This document shows positions 1-8,103 of a stretch of 32,940 nucleotides of DNA, one piece after another (positions within the stretch are counted from its first letter, which is position 1; every line of letters starts with the position of its first letter). The notes beneath the pieces were generated by a model. It was not told the origin of the DNA and did no database searches. It saw nothing but the letters and a program-made list of their open reading frames with translations. The stretch is from an uncultured bacterium (GTDB lineage Bacteria > Cyanobacteriota > Vampirovibrionia > Gastranaerophilales > Gastranaerophilaceae): contig CACYKF010000015.1 of NCBI GenBank assembly GCA_902774905.1, positions 1-32,940 of the forward strand, read 5' to 3'. Position numbers and translations under genes: made by a program.

Positions 1-12
1 GATTGCTCACTT

Positions 13-184
13 CGTAAAGGTCGTATAATAACCCTCACCCGTTTTTCAAATGCTCATACTTCGCATTGAAAAACTACCCTCTCCCAAGGGGAGAGGGGTG
101 GGGTGAGGGGTTAAATGCGCACCGTAGTTTTAGGTGCGCTTAGAGATTTTTGCCGATAGGCAAAAACACATATTACTGCGTTAG
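13..184. repeat. Structured intergenic repeat R, copy 1
   Basis: About 172 bases match the copy at 32768-32940 in the same orientation. Both share a start (cgtaaaggtcg), a centre rich in CCCTC/GAGGG and an end (atattactgcgttag). It folds into nested and serial hairpins: outer stem 32-40/101-109, an inner arm 41-53/63-74, GC stem 77-85/89-97, then separate hairpins 117-123/133-139 and 147-154/159-166. The last two differ from copy 2 by paired, compensatory changes. The CCCTCTCCC/GGGAGAGGG core resembles widespread REP-type palindromes. No coding potential is evident. Direction of transcription, if any, is unknown. Confidence 0.85.
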
Positions 185-237
185 CAGTCTTATGCCGCCG
201 TCAGGCGGTATTGTTCCTTAGCGTGTTTTTCTTTTCG

Positions 238-308
238 GTTCACTTTTCTTTTTGCGTCGCAATCAAAAAGAAAAGTGAACATATTAAGAATATCTTAGCG
301 AGATATTC
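238..308. repeat. Two adjacent perfect hairpins
   Basis: A perfect 17-bp inverted repeat (238-254 with 264-280, loop of 9) is followed by a second hairpin (288-295 with 301-308, loop of 5). They lie between repeat R and the 3' end of the TolC-like gene. The first could act as a terminator or be part of the dispersed repeat family. A similar CTTTG/CAAAG hairpin stands at 32711-32740 beside the other R copy. Confidence 0.7.
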
Positions 309-310
309 AG

Positions 311-353
311 ATAATATTTTTTATGTACAAAACATGTAACTAATTACTTGACA
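311..353 (-). repeat. 43-base repeat, inverted partner of 32637-32679
   Basis: The reverse complement of this stretch matches 32637-32679 with about four differences, sharing acatgtttt and acataaaaaatattat. It sits immediately downstream of the TolC-like gene in its direction of transcription. Function unknown. It is inverted relative to its partner although the nearby R repeats are in direct orientation. Confidence 0.75.
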
Positions 354-394
354 GACATATTTACTGTAACATTGTATATAGTTACCTAAAATAT

Positions 395-1876
395 TTATTT
401 TTTGTTTTTCTTTTCTTTTCGGTCACATTCTAATGCTTTATTCAGGTGTTCAATCAGTTCGGATGAATGATAGTGCATTGCATGCTCTGATTTGTGGTGA
501 ATATCTACCAAATGATAGTGCATTGCCATTTCAACCTGAATTAAAGCAATATTATAATTGTAAATACTGTCGATATAACTGTCTAACGCTCTTATATAAT
601 CTTTTCTTGCATCCTGCAGCGCAACATAATTCAATACATCAGAACGATATTTTTTCTCAACAATTTCAAGATTTCTAAGAGCCTGTTCAAGTTCAATTTT
701 TGCGGTCGGAACTTGTTTCTTTGCCCTGTCAACATTATTAAATGCCCTCAATAACTCATACTGCAAATCTTTTTTAAATAAATTGATTTCATTGTCAGCA
801 ATATTTAATTGAGCATCAGCCCCCTTGATAGAATGTCTTAATTCCATCAAATTTACCCTTGTGGATAAATTTACTCCGACACTCAAACTGTTATTATTCG
901 TAAAGTTTGTATGGTTTAAACCATATCCGACATCTGCAGTCAAATCGGGCAGATAAGTCCTTTTTACATATTTTAGCGATTCTTCCATAGCATTTTTTGT
1001 ATTAATCAAAACCTGCAAATCCGGACTGTTTTGGTACGCGATATTTAAAGATTCACTCATCTTGAACGGAAAAACATAAGCCTCAAAAGGTTTAACTTCA
1101 ACCCTTGATTTTGAACCGTACGCATAATCATCATTGTAAGTAAATGTTTGAGTGTTCTGAATTTCATAATCAGGCTGAGAATCAATATACATCGCATTAC
1201 TCAGGTCATATTTTGCATTATTATATGTGTTTTCAGCCTCAATATATTTTATTTTTGCTTCACTCAAATTGAGTTCTGCGGTTGCAATATCAGGTTCTGT
1301 TTTTGTTCTTGCTATTTCTAAAAATTTTTCGTTTATATCAACATTATTTTGGGCAACATTTAACAGTGCTTTCGCTCTCAAAAGATTATAATATTTAGCC
1401 TTTATGTCAAACAAAGTGTAACAAAGACTGTCCATAAATTCATATTCAGCGGCAATTTTATTAAATTCTTCCATTTTAATAAATGCGGTGGTCTTGCCAA
1501 AATTGTATATCAACTGACTCAAACCCACACTAACCTGAGGTAAATCTCTGTATCTTTTATCGTAATAAATCCCATCAGAATTGCGCTGATAATTAAATCC
1601 CACACCTGCACCTAAGGTCGGGAAATATTGAGATTTTGCAATACCTAAATTACTCTTTGCAATATCCAATTCGTATTTCTTGCGTTTAATCTTCGGACTG
1701 TTTTTAAAAGCCAAAGAAACGCAGTCTATTATACTCAAAACCGTTCCGTTTTTAATTTCTACCGCAGGTTTTAAAAATAATTCTTCCTCGTCGTGCTCAT
1801 GGATTGCACTAACACTGTTTCCGGCTAATAAAGTTGCTATTACCAGTGCCGAACATAATACCTTCTTTATGTTCAT
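395..1876 (-). CDS. TolC-family outer membrane efflux protein with His-rich tail
   Basis: A 493-residue protein with a signal peptide (residues 1-24, ending SVSA) followed by two tandem outer-membrane-efflux-protein repeats, the architecture of TolC/OprM channels. These form trimeric periplasmic tunnels for tripartite efflux or type I secretion. Conserved-looking features are the early 'SLAFKNSPKIK' and mid-protein 'SLNIAYQNSPDLQ' repeats and long helical stretches. The mature N-terminus (IHEHDEEE) and the last 50 residues are rich in His; the tail contains AMHYH twice, encoded by a 16-bp direct repeat (466-481 and 511-526). This hints at metal binding, which is inference. No membrane-fusion protein or pump gene is adjacent. 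The ATG has no Shine-Dalgarno and lies six bases after a TATAAT box. The family call is secure; substrate unknown. Confidence 0.9.
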   Translation of the reverse strand: MNIKKVLCSALVIATLLAGNSVSAIHEHDEEELFLKPAVEIKNGTVLSIIDCVSLAFKNSPKIKRKKYELDIAKSNLGIAKSQYFPTLGAGVGFNYQRNSDGIYYDKRYRDLPQVSVGLSQLIYNFGKTTAFIKMEEFNKIAAEYEFMDSLCYTLFDIKAKYYNLLRAKALLNVAQNNVDINEKFLEIARTKTEPDIATAELNLSEAKIKYIEAENTYNNAKYDLSNAMYIDSQPDYEIQNTQTFTYNDDYAYGSKSRVEVKPFEAYVFPFKMSESLNIAYQNSPDLQVLINTKNAMEESLKYVKRTYLPDLTADVGYGLNHTNFTNNNSLSVGVNLSTRVNLMELRHSIKGADAQLNIADNEINLFKKDLQYELLRAFNNVDRAKKQVPTAKIELEQALRNLEIVEKKYRSDVLNYVALQDARKDYIRALDSYIDSIYNYNIALIQVEMAMHYHLVDIHHKSEHAMHYHSSELIEHLNKALECDRKEKKNKK

Positions 1877-1882
1877 ATATTA

Positions 1883-1891
1883 ATTATATCA
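1883..1891 (-). promoter_or_regulatory. Extended -10 box of the TolC-like gene (leaderless)
   Basis: On the minus strand TGA-TATAAT is followed by six bases and then the ATG at 1876, so transcription should start at or next to the start codon. No good -35 lies 16-18 bases upstream; the TTGACA just upstream is only 7 bases away and belongs to the neighbouring 106-bp repeat. Confidence 0.65.
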
Positions 1892-1892
1892 T

Positions 1893-1998
1893 GACTGTCA
1901 AGGGGTAAATATTGCCACCATTGGATGAGTAAAGTTGACATTGGGTTAAGTATTTTTGGGTAAATGTTGCCACCATTGATTGAGTTAACTTGACAGTC
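1893..1998. mobile_element. 106-bp terminal-inverted-repeat element, possible IS remnant
   Basis: The element is bounded by a 10-bp inverted repeat (gactgtcaag at 1893-1902, cttgacagtc at 1989-1998). Inside are two direct copies of a roughly 38-base unit reading gggtaaat[a/g]ttgccaccatt followed by g[g]attgagt and a ttgac end. Multiple direct subrepeats next to terminal inverted repeats recall the ends of IS21-family elements. No transposase is present. It may be a solo IS end or a MITE. Low confidence in the family. Confidence 0.45.
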
Positions 1999-2050
1999 TG
2001 ATTTTGATATTTTATTATAAATTCATCAGATTTACACAAAGGGAAATTTT

Positions 2051-2260
2051 ATGAAAATTAGTGCAATAGCACAATACAACTATTTTTGTGCTTCAAATAA
2101 TATCAAAAATCAACAGAACTTTAAAGGTTCAAAAGCCGAAATGCTTACACCTGAACAATATGAAGAGTATAATGATTTAAGAGTTTTTAATCACCATATT
2201 TACGAATACAAAAAAGGTATCAGAAATCTTATCCTGACAACCGAGAAATCTTTCTATTAA
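2051..2260 (+). CDS. Hypothetical 69-residue protein with N-terminal FKG motif
   Basis: No family recognised. It starts MKISAIAQYNYF and has an Asn/Gln-rich linker leading to NFKGSK at residues 23-28, then a charged helical part (LTPEQYEEYNDLR). A purine-rich AAAGGGA stands about seven bases before the ATG. The NFKG element resembles INFTG in the 1380-residue protein and ITFG in the 139-residue protein of this window. The C-terminus may be affected by a frameshift: a different frame continues with KTGKLKLGPTEE and stops at 2297. No signal peptide or membrane segment. Confidence 0.6.
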   Translation: MKISAIAQYNYFCASNNIKNQQNFKGSKAEMLTPEQYEEYNDLRVFNHHIYEYKKGIRNLILTTEKSFY

Positions 2261-2383
2261 AACGGGGAAATTGAAACTCGGTCCAACCGAAGAATAAAAT
2301 ATTCGATTAAATTTAACCAATTATTGTTTTATAAAACTTTACTTAAAACAAATTAATAAAACATTTTTTTGAAGATTTGTTCT

Positions 2384-2392
2384 TGATAGTCT
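2384..2392 (+). promoter_or_regulatory. Extended -10 box of dnaE (leaderless candidate)
   Basis: TGA-TAGTCT is followed by six bases and the dnaE ATG at 2399. The hexamer keeps only the TAnnnT core of the consensus, so it is weaker than the others in this window. The spacing is identical to theirs, and no Shine-Dalgarno is present. Confidence 0.45.
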
Positions 2393-2398
2393 AAAAAT

Positions 2399-5300
2399 AT
2401 GGCTGACGAAATGCAATATGTACCGCTCCATTTGCATACTGAATATTCGTTGTTGGATGGAGCAATAAGAATAGGGGATTTGTGTAAATTCTGCAAAGAA
2501 CATAACATGCCGGGGGTTGCGGTAACTGACCACGGGGTTATGTACGGTGCAATGGATTTGTATATAGAAGCAGATAAAATCAATGCACCCGAAAAAGAAA
2601 AAATGCAGCAAGACCCTGAGTATCAGCCAAATATGTTTAATCCTATTGTCGGGCAGGAATTTTATGTTCATAACGGAGATATATCAGAACGCAACCCGAA
2701 CAACAATCCGCGCTATCACTTGGTTTTATTAGCAAAAAATAACACAGGGTATAAAAACCTTGTAAAAATATCTTCTATTGCACATATTGACGGATTTTAT
2801 GTTAAGCCGAGAATAAATTTTGAACTTCTTGAAAAATATCATGAGGGATTAATTTGTTGTAGTGCCTGTCTTGCAGGGGAAGTTATACAAAATCTTTTGC
2901 GTACTGATTATGAAGGAGCAAAAGCAGTTGCGAAAAAATATCAGGATTTGTTTGGAGAAGATTACTATATAGAACTTCAGGACCACGGTTTGGATGATCA
3001 AAAGCGAACAAACCCGGAACTCATAAAAATTGCCAAAGAACTTGGGATAAAAATGGTCATCACAAATGACTCTCACTATCTTAAAAAAGAAGATGCGGAT
3101 TGGCATGACACTTTGTTGTGCATGCAGACAAAATCCTTAAAAACCGATACTAACCGTTTCCATTTTCCTAACAATGAATTTTATGTCAAAACGGTAGATG
3201 AACTTCGTGAAGCATTTCGCTGGATGGACGGAGAAACATTCAACGAATGTATTAAAAATACGGTTGATATTTGTAAAAAATGTTCAATCACCGTTGAGTG
3301 GAAAGCGCCTTTGCCTGATTTTCCCGTACCTGACGGCTATACCACAGATACATATCTTGAGTCACTTGTTGACCAGGGGATGAAACGCAAATATCCGAAA
3401 GAAAAAATTACAAAAGAACTAAAAGACAGAGCAAGATATGAACTCGGTATTATTCAAAAAATGGGATTCAGCGCATATTTTCTTATTACTTGGGATTTTA
3501 TTCATTATGCCAAAACTCATGATATTCCTGTCGGACCGGGCAGAGGCTCTGCTGCAGGTTCACTTGTTGCATATTGTCTTGATATAACAGACTTAGACCC
3601 GATTGAACATCATCTATTGTTTGAAAGATTTTTGAATCCTGAAAGATTTTCGATGCCTGATATTGATACGGACTTTTGTATTGATAAGCGTGGCGAAGTT
3701 ATTGATTATGTTGTTCAAAAATACGGCGAAGATAAGGTTTGTCAGATTATAACCTTTAACACCCTTGCAGCCCGTAACGCAATGAAAAGTGTTGCAAGGG
3801 TATTTGATATCCCTTATGCAAGGAGTAAAGAACTTTCCGATTTGATTTCCGATGCTCCGGGAGCAAAAATATCCGAAGCATTGCAAGACGGAATGGAACT
3901 GAAAAAACTCTATGACAGTGATGAAGAAGTAAAAAAACTTGTTGATACGGCTTTACATGTCGAGGGCTTGAAAAACGCAACAGGTATGCACGCAGCAGGG
4001 GTTATCATTTCATATAAGCCTTTAGACGAAATTGTTCCGGTTCAGCACGGAAAAGATGGGGTTGTTGTAACACAATACCACAGAGAAATTCTTGAAAAGA
4101 TGAAACTTTTAAAGATGGACTTTTTGGGATTGCGCAACCTTACAATGATTTCAAAAACCGTCAAACTTATCAAAAAATGTCAAAATGTCGATGTTGATAT
4201 AAACCATATTCCGCTCGATGATAAACCGACTTATGATATGTTGATAAGAGGTGAAACTGTCGGAGTATTCCAACTTGAATCACAAGGGATGACAAATTTG
4301 GTTAAAAAACTTCAGCCAGACGTATTTGAAGATTTGGGAGCATTAGTTGCACTGTTCCGTCCGGGGCCTTTGGGTTCAGGGATGGTTGATGAATTTGTTG
4401 ACCGTAAACATGGCAGAAAAGCCATTACATATCCTCACCCAAGGTTAGAACCTGTCCTGAAAGATACTTATGGTACAATGGTTTATCAGGAACAGATTAT
4501 GCAAATCTTTCAGGTTATGGCAGATTATTCGCTCGGTCAGGCAGACCAGGTTCGAAGAATGATGGGGCATAAAGACCCTGCCGCTATGGCTGCGCAGGAA
4601 GATAAACTTATTAAGGGTGCTGCTAAATACGGTATGAAAGCCGAAGATGCAAAAGTTTTGTTTGAACAGATTCAAAACTTTGCGGCATACTGCTTTAACC
4701 GCGCACATTCATCTGCTTATGCCTTTGTTGCATATCAAACGGCATACTTAAAATGTCATTATCCTGTTGAATATTTATCTGAACTTTTGACAAGTGTTGC
4801 GGGCGATCAGGAAAAAACTCAGGCTTATATCGAAGAAGCACAAAAATACGGTATAAAAGTTCTTCCGCCGGATATAAATAAATCTTTCTCAGAATATGCA
4901 CCTGACGGTCACAATATTCGCTTCGGACTTGCATCAATCAAACAAGTCGGAGAAGGTGTTGTTGATGAAATTATCAAAGAACGAGAAGCAAACGGTGATT
5001 TTACCTCAATTTATGATTTCATAAAACGAGTTGATGTAAAATGTTCAAATAAAAGAGCATTAGAGGGCTTAATTAAATCAGGGGCGTTCTCGCAAATTGA
5101 AAAAAGCAGAAAACAACTAATGGAAAACCTTGATTATATTGTTTCAACGGCATCAAAAGAAGCCAAAGAAAAAGAATCAGGTCAGGCAAGTTTATTTGAC
5201 ATGTTAGGTGACTCAACATCTGTTGACAATGCAAAATTCAGCCTTGGCGGCAGCGATGAAGAATATGATGCAAGACAAATTCAAATCTTTGAAAAGGAAT

Positions 5301-5914
5301 TTTTAGGATTTTATGTCACAAGTCATCCGCTTTCAACCATTCGTGACAAATTGCCGTTTTTAATGACACATAAAATCTCACAAATTCCGAATATTCCAAA
5401 CGACAAGTCTGTTACAATTTGCGGACTTGTAACTGCGACAAGACAAATTCCTCAAAAATCTGATCCGACAAAATTCATAAGATTTGTCACAATAGAAGAT
5501 TTGACAGGAAAAATTGATACTCTCGCTTTTAATTCAAAAATAGCAGATTATGGCGATTTATTGCAAAATGAACAAAGAATAATTGTATCAGGAAAAGTCA
5601 GCCGAAGAAGTGACGACGAACCGCCTATTATTCTCGTTGATACCGTAAAACCTGTCGATAATACAAATATCGTAACGCTTGAATTAAAAGACGAATTCAA
5701 ATACGAAGAAATAATTTTATTGAAACAAATGCTTTGCAAATATAAAGGTTCTGACCCTGTTATGTTAAAATTGCCTGATTTGACCGGCGAATCCAAAATT
5801 CTGACGGCATCAATGTTTTGGGTAAACACATCAAACGACCTTGTTAATACTCTAAACAAAGGTTTTGGCGACAGACTTGAAGTCAGTATCAAATCAATGG
5901 ATAAAAAGTGGTGA
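2399..5914 (+). CDS. dnaE: DNA polymerase III subunit alpha
   Basis: An 1171-residue replicative polymerase of the DnaE type, normal length for the family. The N-terminal PHP domain starts with HLHTEYSLLDG (His11, His13) and includes TDHG and NDSHY metal-site motifs. The palm has PDIDTDF with Asp421 and Asp423, and LKMDFLG with Asp574, the three catalytic carboxylates of C-family polymerases. FRPGPLGSG, NRAHSSAYAF and YQTAYLKCHYP follow in the fingers and helix-hairpin-helix regions. The C-terminal OB-fold lies near residues 1000-1080 (TICGLVTATR to FVTIEDLTG). No 3'-5' exonuclease insertion, so not PolC. The stop codon almost touches the U-tract of the minus-strand 6S-like RNA. Monocistronic as far as seen. 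Confidence 0.97.
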   Translation: MADEMQYVPLHLHTEYSLLDGAIRIGDLCKFCKEHNMPGVAVTDHGVMYGAMDLYIEADKINAPEKEKMQQDPEYQPNMFNPIVGQEFYVHNGDISERNPNNNPRYHLVLLAKNNTGYKNLVKISSIAHIDGFYVKPRINFELLEKYHEGLICCSACLAGEVIQNLLRTDYEGAKAVAKKYQDLFGEDYYIELQDHGLDDQKRTNPELIKIAKELGIKMVITNDSHYLKKEDADWHDTLLCMQTKSLKTDTNRFHFPNNEFYVKTVDELREAFRWMDGETFNECIKNTVDICKKCSITVEWKAPLPDFPVPDGYTTDTYLESLVDQGMKRKYPKEKITKELKDRARYELGIIQKMGFSAYFLITWDFIHYAKTHDIPVGPGRGSAAGSLVAYCLDITDLDPIEHHLLFERFLNPERFSMPDIDTDFCIDKRGEVIDYVVQKYGEDKVCQIITFNTLAARNAMKSVARVFDIPYARSKELSDLISDAPGAKISEALQDGMELKKLYDSDEEVKKLVDTALHVEGLKNATGMHAAGVIISYKPLDEIVPVQHGKDGVVVTQYHREILEKMKLLKMDFLGLRNLTMISKTVKLIKKCQNVDVDINHIPLDDKPTYDMLIRGETVGVFQLESQGMTNLVKKLQPDVFEDLGALVALFRPGPLGSGMVDEFVDRKHGRKAITYPHPRLEPVLKDTYGTMVYQEQIMQIFQVMADYSLGQADQVRRMMGHKDPAAMAAQEDKLIKGAAKYGMKAEDAKVLFEQIQNFAAYCFNRAHSSAYAFVAYQTAYLKCHYPVEYLSELLTSVAGDQEKTQAYIEEAQKYGIKVLPPDINKSFSEYAPDGHNIRFGLASIKQVGEGVVDEIIKEREANGDFTSIYDFIKRVDVKCSNKRALEGLIKSGAFSQIEKSRKQLMENLDYIVSTASKEAKEKESGQASLFDMLGDSTSVDNAKFSLGGSDEEYDARQIQIFEKEFLGFYVTSHPLSTIRDKLPFLMTHKISQIPNIPNDKSVTICGLVTATRQIPQKSDPTKFIRFVTIEDLTGKIDTLAFNSKIADYGDLLQNEQRIIVSGKVSRRSDDEPPIILVDTVKPVDNTNIVTLELKDEFKYEEIILLKQMLCKYKGSDPVMLKLPDLTGESKILTASMFWVNTSNDLVNTLNKGFGDRLEVSIKSMDKKW

Positions 5915-5915
5915 T

Positions 5916-6098
5916 AAAAAAAGTCCCATACAAGCGGATTTTGTTACCTGCTAATCTCTGCAGGTGGGTGAGAACCCTGAGTAATCCGTTTCCCGCTGGC
6001 GATATAAAATCGGCGGGTATACTTCAGCCTCATCGGAGTTAACTCTCCCTATTTATGTAAATGTAGGAACAAAATTAACACCTGTATGGAACTGTAAA
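5916..6098 (-). ncRNA. ssrS: Probable 6S RNA
   Basis: Read on the minus strand, this gene-free stretch folds into one long interrupted hairpin. There is a closing stem (6093-6084 with 5931-5922, 9 of 10 paired), then a 10-bp stem with a bulge (6075-6066 with 5948-5938). Next comes a large central bubble of about 16 and 17 bases (6065-6050 against 5965-5949). An apical arm follows, with pairs 6049-6038/5975-5966, 6027-6021/5982-5977 and a GC hairpin at 6017-5992. The 3' strand of the bubble can form a small hairpin (ctgc/gcag). That is the architecture known for 6S RNA, which binds sigma-70-type RNA polymerase by mimicking an open promoter. The closing stem is followed by seven T's, and a promoter precedes it. 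The family call rests on fold, size and context only. Another structured RNA is possible. Confidence 0.6.
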
Positions 6099-6105
6099 AC
6101 AGTTT

Positions 6106-6133
6106 AGCATATATTATGGCGCTTTGCAAACAA
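6106..6133 (-). promoter_or_regulatory. Promoter of the 6S-like RNA
   Basis: On the minus strand TTGTTT (6133-6128), 16-base spacer, TATGCT (6111-6106). The predicted start is near 6098, just ahead of the closing stem that begins at 6093. This fixes the strand of the RNA. Confidence 0.5.
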
Positions 6134-6138
6134 AATGA

Positions 6139-6558
6139 TTAGTTTAAAAATTTTTTCGCTAATGTTTCGTAATAATATTCTATTTTTTTGTTTACTGCAA
6201 GTTGCAAATCTCGTATAGAAAGTTTATCGATATCAGAAATTGCTGTTTTTAAAATTGGAGTTTTTATTCCGTCATGAATTCTTTGCGCCTTTTCAGTATT
6301 GTGTAAAAAATTCAATATCGCAACATTGCCTAATGTTTTTGGAATTTCATCACTAAAGAACAACTGCTTTGCAGGAGTAGAGTGCATTATATCAAGCATC
6401 AAATCACCTTTGATATTAGAGCCGATAAATATATCCGTGGGGTATAATTCCCCAAGACCGAAAATATACGGCATTTTATCAATATTTTCCTGCTTCATAT
6501 ATTTTACTAATGACGGTTTTATATAAGTTTGTCCGAATGTTATTTTATCTGTTTTCAT
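6139..6558 (-). CDS. Hypothetical 139-residue protein
   Basis: No family recognised. I start it at the ATG at 6558, giving MKTDKITFGQTYIKPSLVKY. An open frame upstream of this begins with TTG inside the divergent gene and would run across that gene's promoter, so it is rejected. The protein is soluble, mixed alpha/beta looking, with no signal peptide, and ends in a helical segment (RDLQLAVNKKIEYYYETLAKKF). The early ITFGQTYIKPS resembles the Phe-x-Gly N-terminal motif of other genes here. It is divergent from the 66-residue gene at 6675 and converges on the 6S-like RNA promoter. Confidence 0.55.
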   Translation of the reverse strand: MKTDKITFGQTYIKPSLVKYMKQENIDKMPYIFGLGELYPTDIFIGSNIKGDLMLDIMHSTPAKQLFFSDEIPKTLGNVAILNFLHNTEKAQRIHDGIKTPILKTAISDIDKLSIRDLQLAVNKKIEYYYETLAKKFLN

Positions 6559-6617
6559 ATAGGATATAAAACAACTAAAAATATTTTTTGCGAATTTGTA
6601 AAAAAAAGTAAATATTA

Positions 6618-6646
6618 TTGTTGAATTTAATTGTTTATGATACACT
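6618..6646 (+). promoter_or_regulatory. Promoter of the 66-residue gene
   Basis: TTGTTG (6618-6623), a 17-base spacer ending in TGA, then TACACT (6641-6646). The leader to the ATG at 6675 is about 22 bases and contains GGGG at 6663-6666, so this gene is not leaderless. Confidence 0.55.
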
Positions 6647-6674
6647 TTAAAAGTAATAAATTGGGGTATAAAGA

Positions 6675-6875
6675 ATGCTGGTTGATTCAATCGGATACTT
6701 AAAAAAGAGTAGCGGAGCAGTTAATGCTGATGTTAAAAAGGCGCAAATTAAGCCTTATGTAAATTACTATCTTAACGACATTAGCGGTCAGTCATTTGCA
6801 AAAAACTTGGACTTTAACGTCGCAAAAAAGAGTTCAGATTCTTTAGTCGGAAAATTTTTAAATATATTTGCTTAA
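6675..6875 (+). CDS. Hypothetical 66-residue protein
   Basis: Short Lys/Ser/Asn-rich protein (MLVDSIGYLKKSSGAVNADV start) without a recognised domain, signal peptide or membrane span. Support comes from a good promoter at a normal distance, a G-rich ribosome site and the lack of any competing gene. Its stop overlaps the stop of the convergent MFS gene by four bases. The segment AQIKPYVNYYLNDISGQSF carries an IKP tripeptide also present in the divergent 139-residue protein (TYIKPSL), perhaps by chance. Confidence 0.5.
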   Translation: MLVDSIGYLKKSSGAVNADVKKAQIKPYVNYYLNDISGQSFAKNLDFNVAKKSSDSLVGKFLNIFA

Positions 6876-8041
6876 TTTTTAGTTTTTGGAAATAAGAATT
6901 TTACAAGACAAGAACATACCGCGGGAATAACAGATATTCCGACAAGCACCGGTACGATGCTTGTGTTTTGTGCTATAAATCCTACCCCTGACATTATAAT
7001 TGCAACAATTCCCCACGAAAATCCGTTTATAAATCCTCCGATAATACTTTTATACTGCGGAATAACATTTTGCGCCAAGTTCATTGTTATAGGAGTTGCA
7101 AACATTGTGACAAACCCCATCATACCAAATATTACAAAGGATAGTACCGGCATGCTTTTGTAAGTAAACATAAATAAAACCATCAACGGCAAAGTTGCTA
7201 TCATTGAAAAATAAAATACATTTGCAGTACCGATTTTATGTTCAAATTTTGGACTAATAAGTGATGCAATTCCACCCAAAAATATAAAAAAGAATAGCGC
7301 AAGTCCGATTTGAAATTTTGAGTATCCTTGAGATTTCCACAAAAACGGTAATAAAATTGAGCATGAAGTTGTCATTAATGACTTTAACATTGCTATCACA
7401 TTTAAAATATTTAATTTCCGATTTGACAGAATATCTTTTAGTGCCTTACCGAAATGAATATCAGGTTTTTGTGCAATCTCAACAGAGAATTTAGGAACCA
7501 TCTTGAACATCAAAATTGCCCAGATAACACCAAGCAAAGCCAAATACGGCATTTTATTCAAACCGAAATACTGCGCAATAAAAGATGAAAACAAAGGTCC
7601 CATTGAATAGCCTAATGTTCCGAAAGCGATAAAAATTCCCATATTCCTTACGACATCAGATTTTGAGAATTTTGAAATTAATCCCAAAGATTGCGGGTGA
7701 AAAAGACTTGACCCCAAACTGCCAAGCATTATGAATAAAACCATATTGATAATATTTTGACTTGCCGGCGCAAACGAAATAAACACAGATGTGAAAATTA
7801 ACCCCCAAAATATCAGCGCGCGTTTTCTCATATTATCGGCAAAAAAGCCGAAAAACGGCTGTAAAAGTGATGAAAATATATGCGAACAACTCAAAATTAT
7901 AGTCGCAACAGGCATAGAAATTTTTACCTGCTCTGCAATAAACGGCATAATAGGGTTTAAAAATCCGGTATAAATATCGTTAATAAAATGCCCGCCACAA
8001 AACCATATTTGGGGTTTTCGTTCTTCTTTTGTGTAAATCAT
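6872..8041 (-). CDS. MFS transporter, fosmidomycin-resistance (Fsr)-like
   Basis: A 389-residue polytopic membrane protein with about 12 predicted transmembrane helices. The opening GGHFINDIYTGFLNPIMPFI and the SLGSSLFHPQSLGLISKFS stretch around residues 110-130 are typical of the Fsr/FsmR group of major facilitator drug exporters. The loop between helices 2 and 3 carries FADNMRKRA, a form of the MFS A-motif. The likely role is proton-driven export of a small molecule at the inner membrane; the substrate cannot be told. It is a single gene, with a leaderless-type start preceded by TTGCAA-17-GAAAAT. Confidence 0.85.
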   Translation of the reverse strand: MIYTKEERKPQIWFCGGHFINDIYTGFLNPIMPFIAEQVKISMPVATIILSCSHIFSSLLQPFFGFFADNMRKRALIFWGLIFTSVFISFAPASQNIINMVLFIMLGSLGSSLFHPQSLGLISKFSKSDVVRNMGIFIAFGTLGYSMGPLFSSFIAQYFGLNKMPYLALLGVIWAILMFKMVPKFSVEIAQKPDIHFGKALKDILSNRKLNILNVIAMLKSLMTTSCSILLPFLWKSQGYSKFQIGLALFFFIFLGGIASLISPKFEHKIGTANVFYFSMIATLPLMVLFMFTYKSMPVLSFVIFGMMGFVTMFATPITMNLAQNVIPQYKSIIGGFINGFSWGIVAIIMSGVGFIAQNTSIVPVLVGISVIPAVCSCLVKFLFPKTKN

Positions 8042-8047
8042 AGAAAC

Positions 8048-8076
8048 ATTTTCACACTAACAAATTACATTTGCAA
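8048..8076 (-). promoter_or_regulatory. Promoter of the MFS gene (leaderless)
   Basis: Minus strand TTGCAA (8076-8071), 17-base spacer ending TGT, GAAAAT (8053-8048), six bases, ATG at 8041. The transcript should begin at the start codon. Confidence 0.5.
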
Positions 8077-8103
8077 ATAGAATGTTTAATCAGTAGTTAT
8101 ATA

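Noticed and set aside
1-394. CRISPR array in the repeat-rich left end
   Set aside because: Repeats are few, of unequal length and arranged as nested palindromes, without regular spacers or cas genes.
5946-6020. Plus-strand cobalamin-type riboswitch (ggtgag...ccc and cccgctg words)
   Set aside because: No B12-box match, no gene downstream on the plus strand, and the promoter and U-tract point to a minus-strand RNA.
6559-6690. 44-residue extension of the 139-residue protein starting with TTG
   Set aside because: It would cross the promoter and start of the divergent 66-residue gene. The hydrophobic stretch is a by-product of AT-rich DNA.
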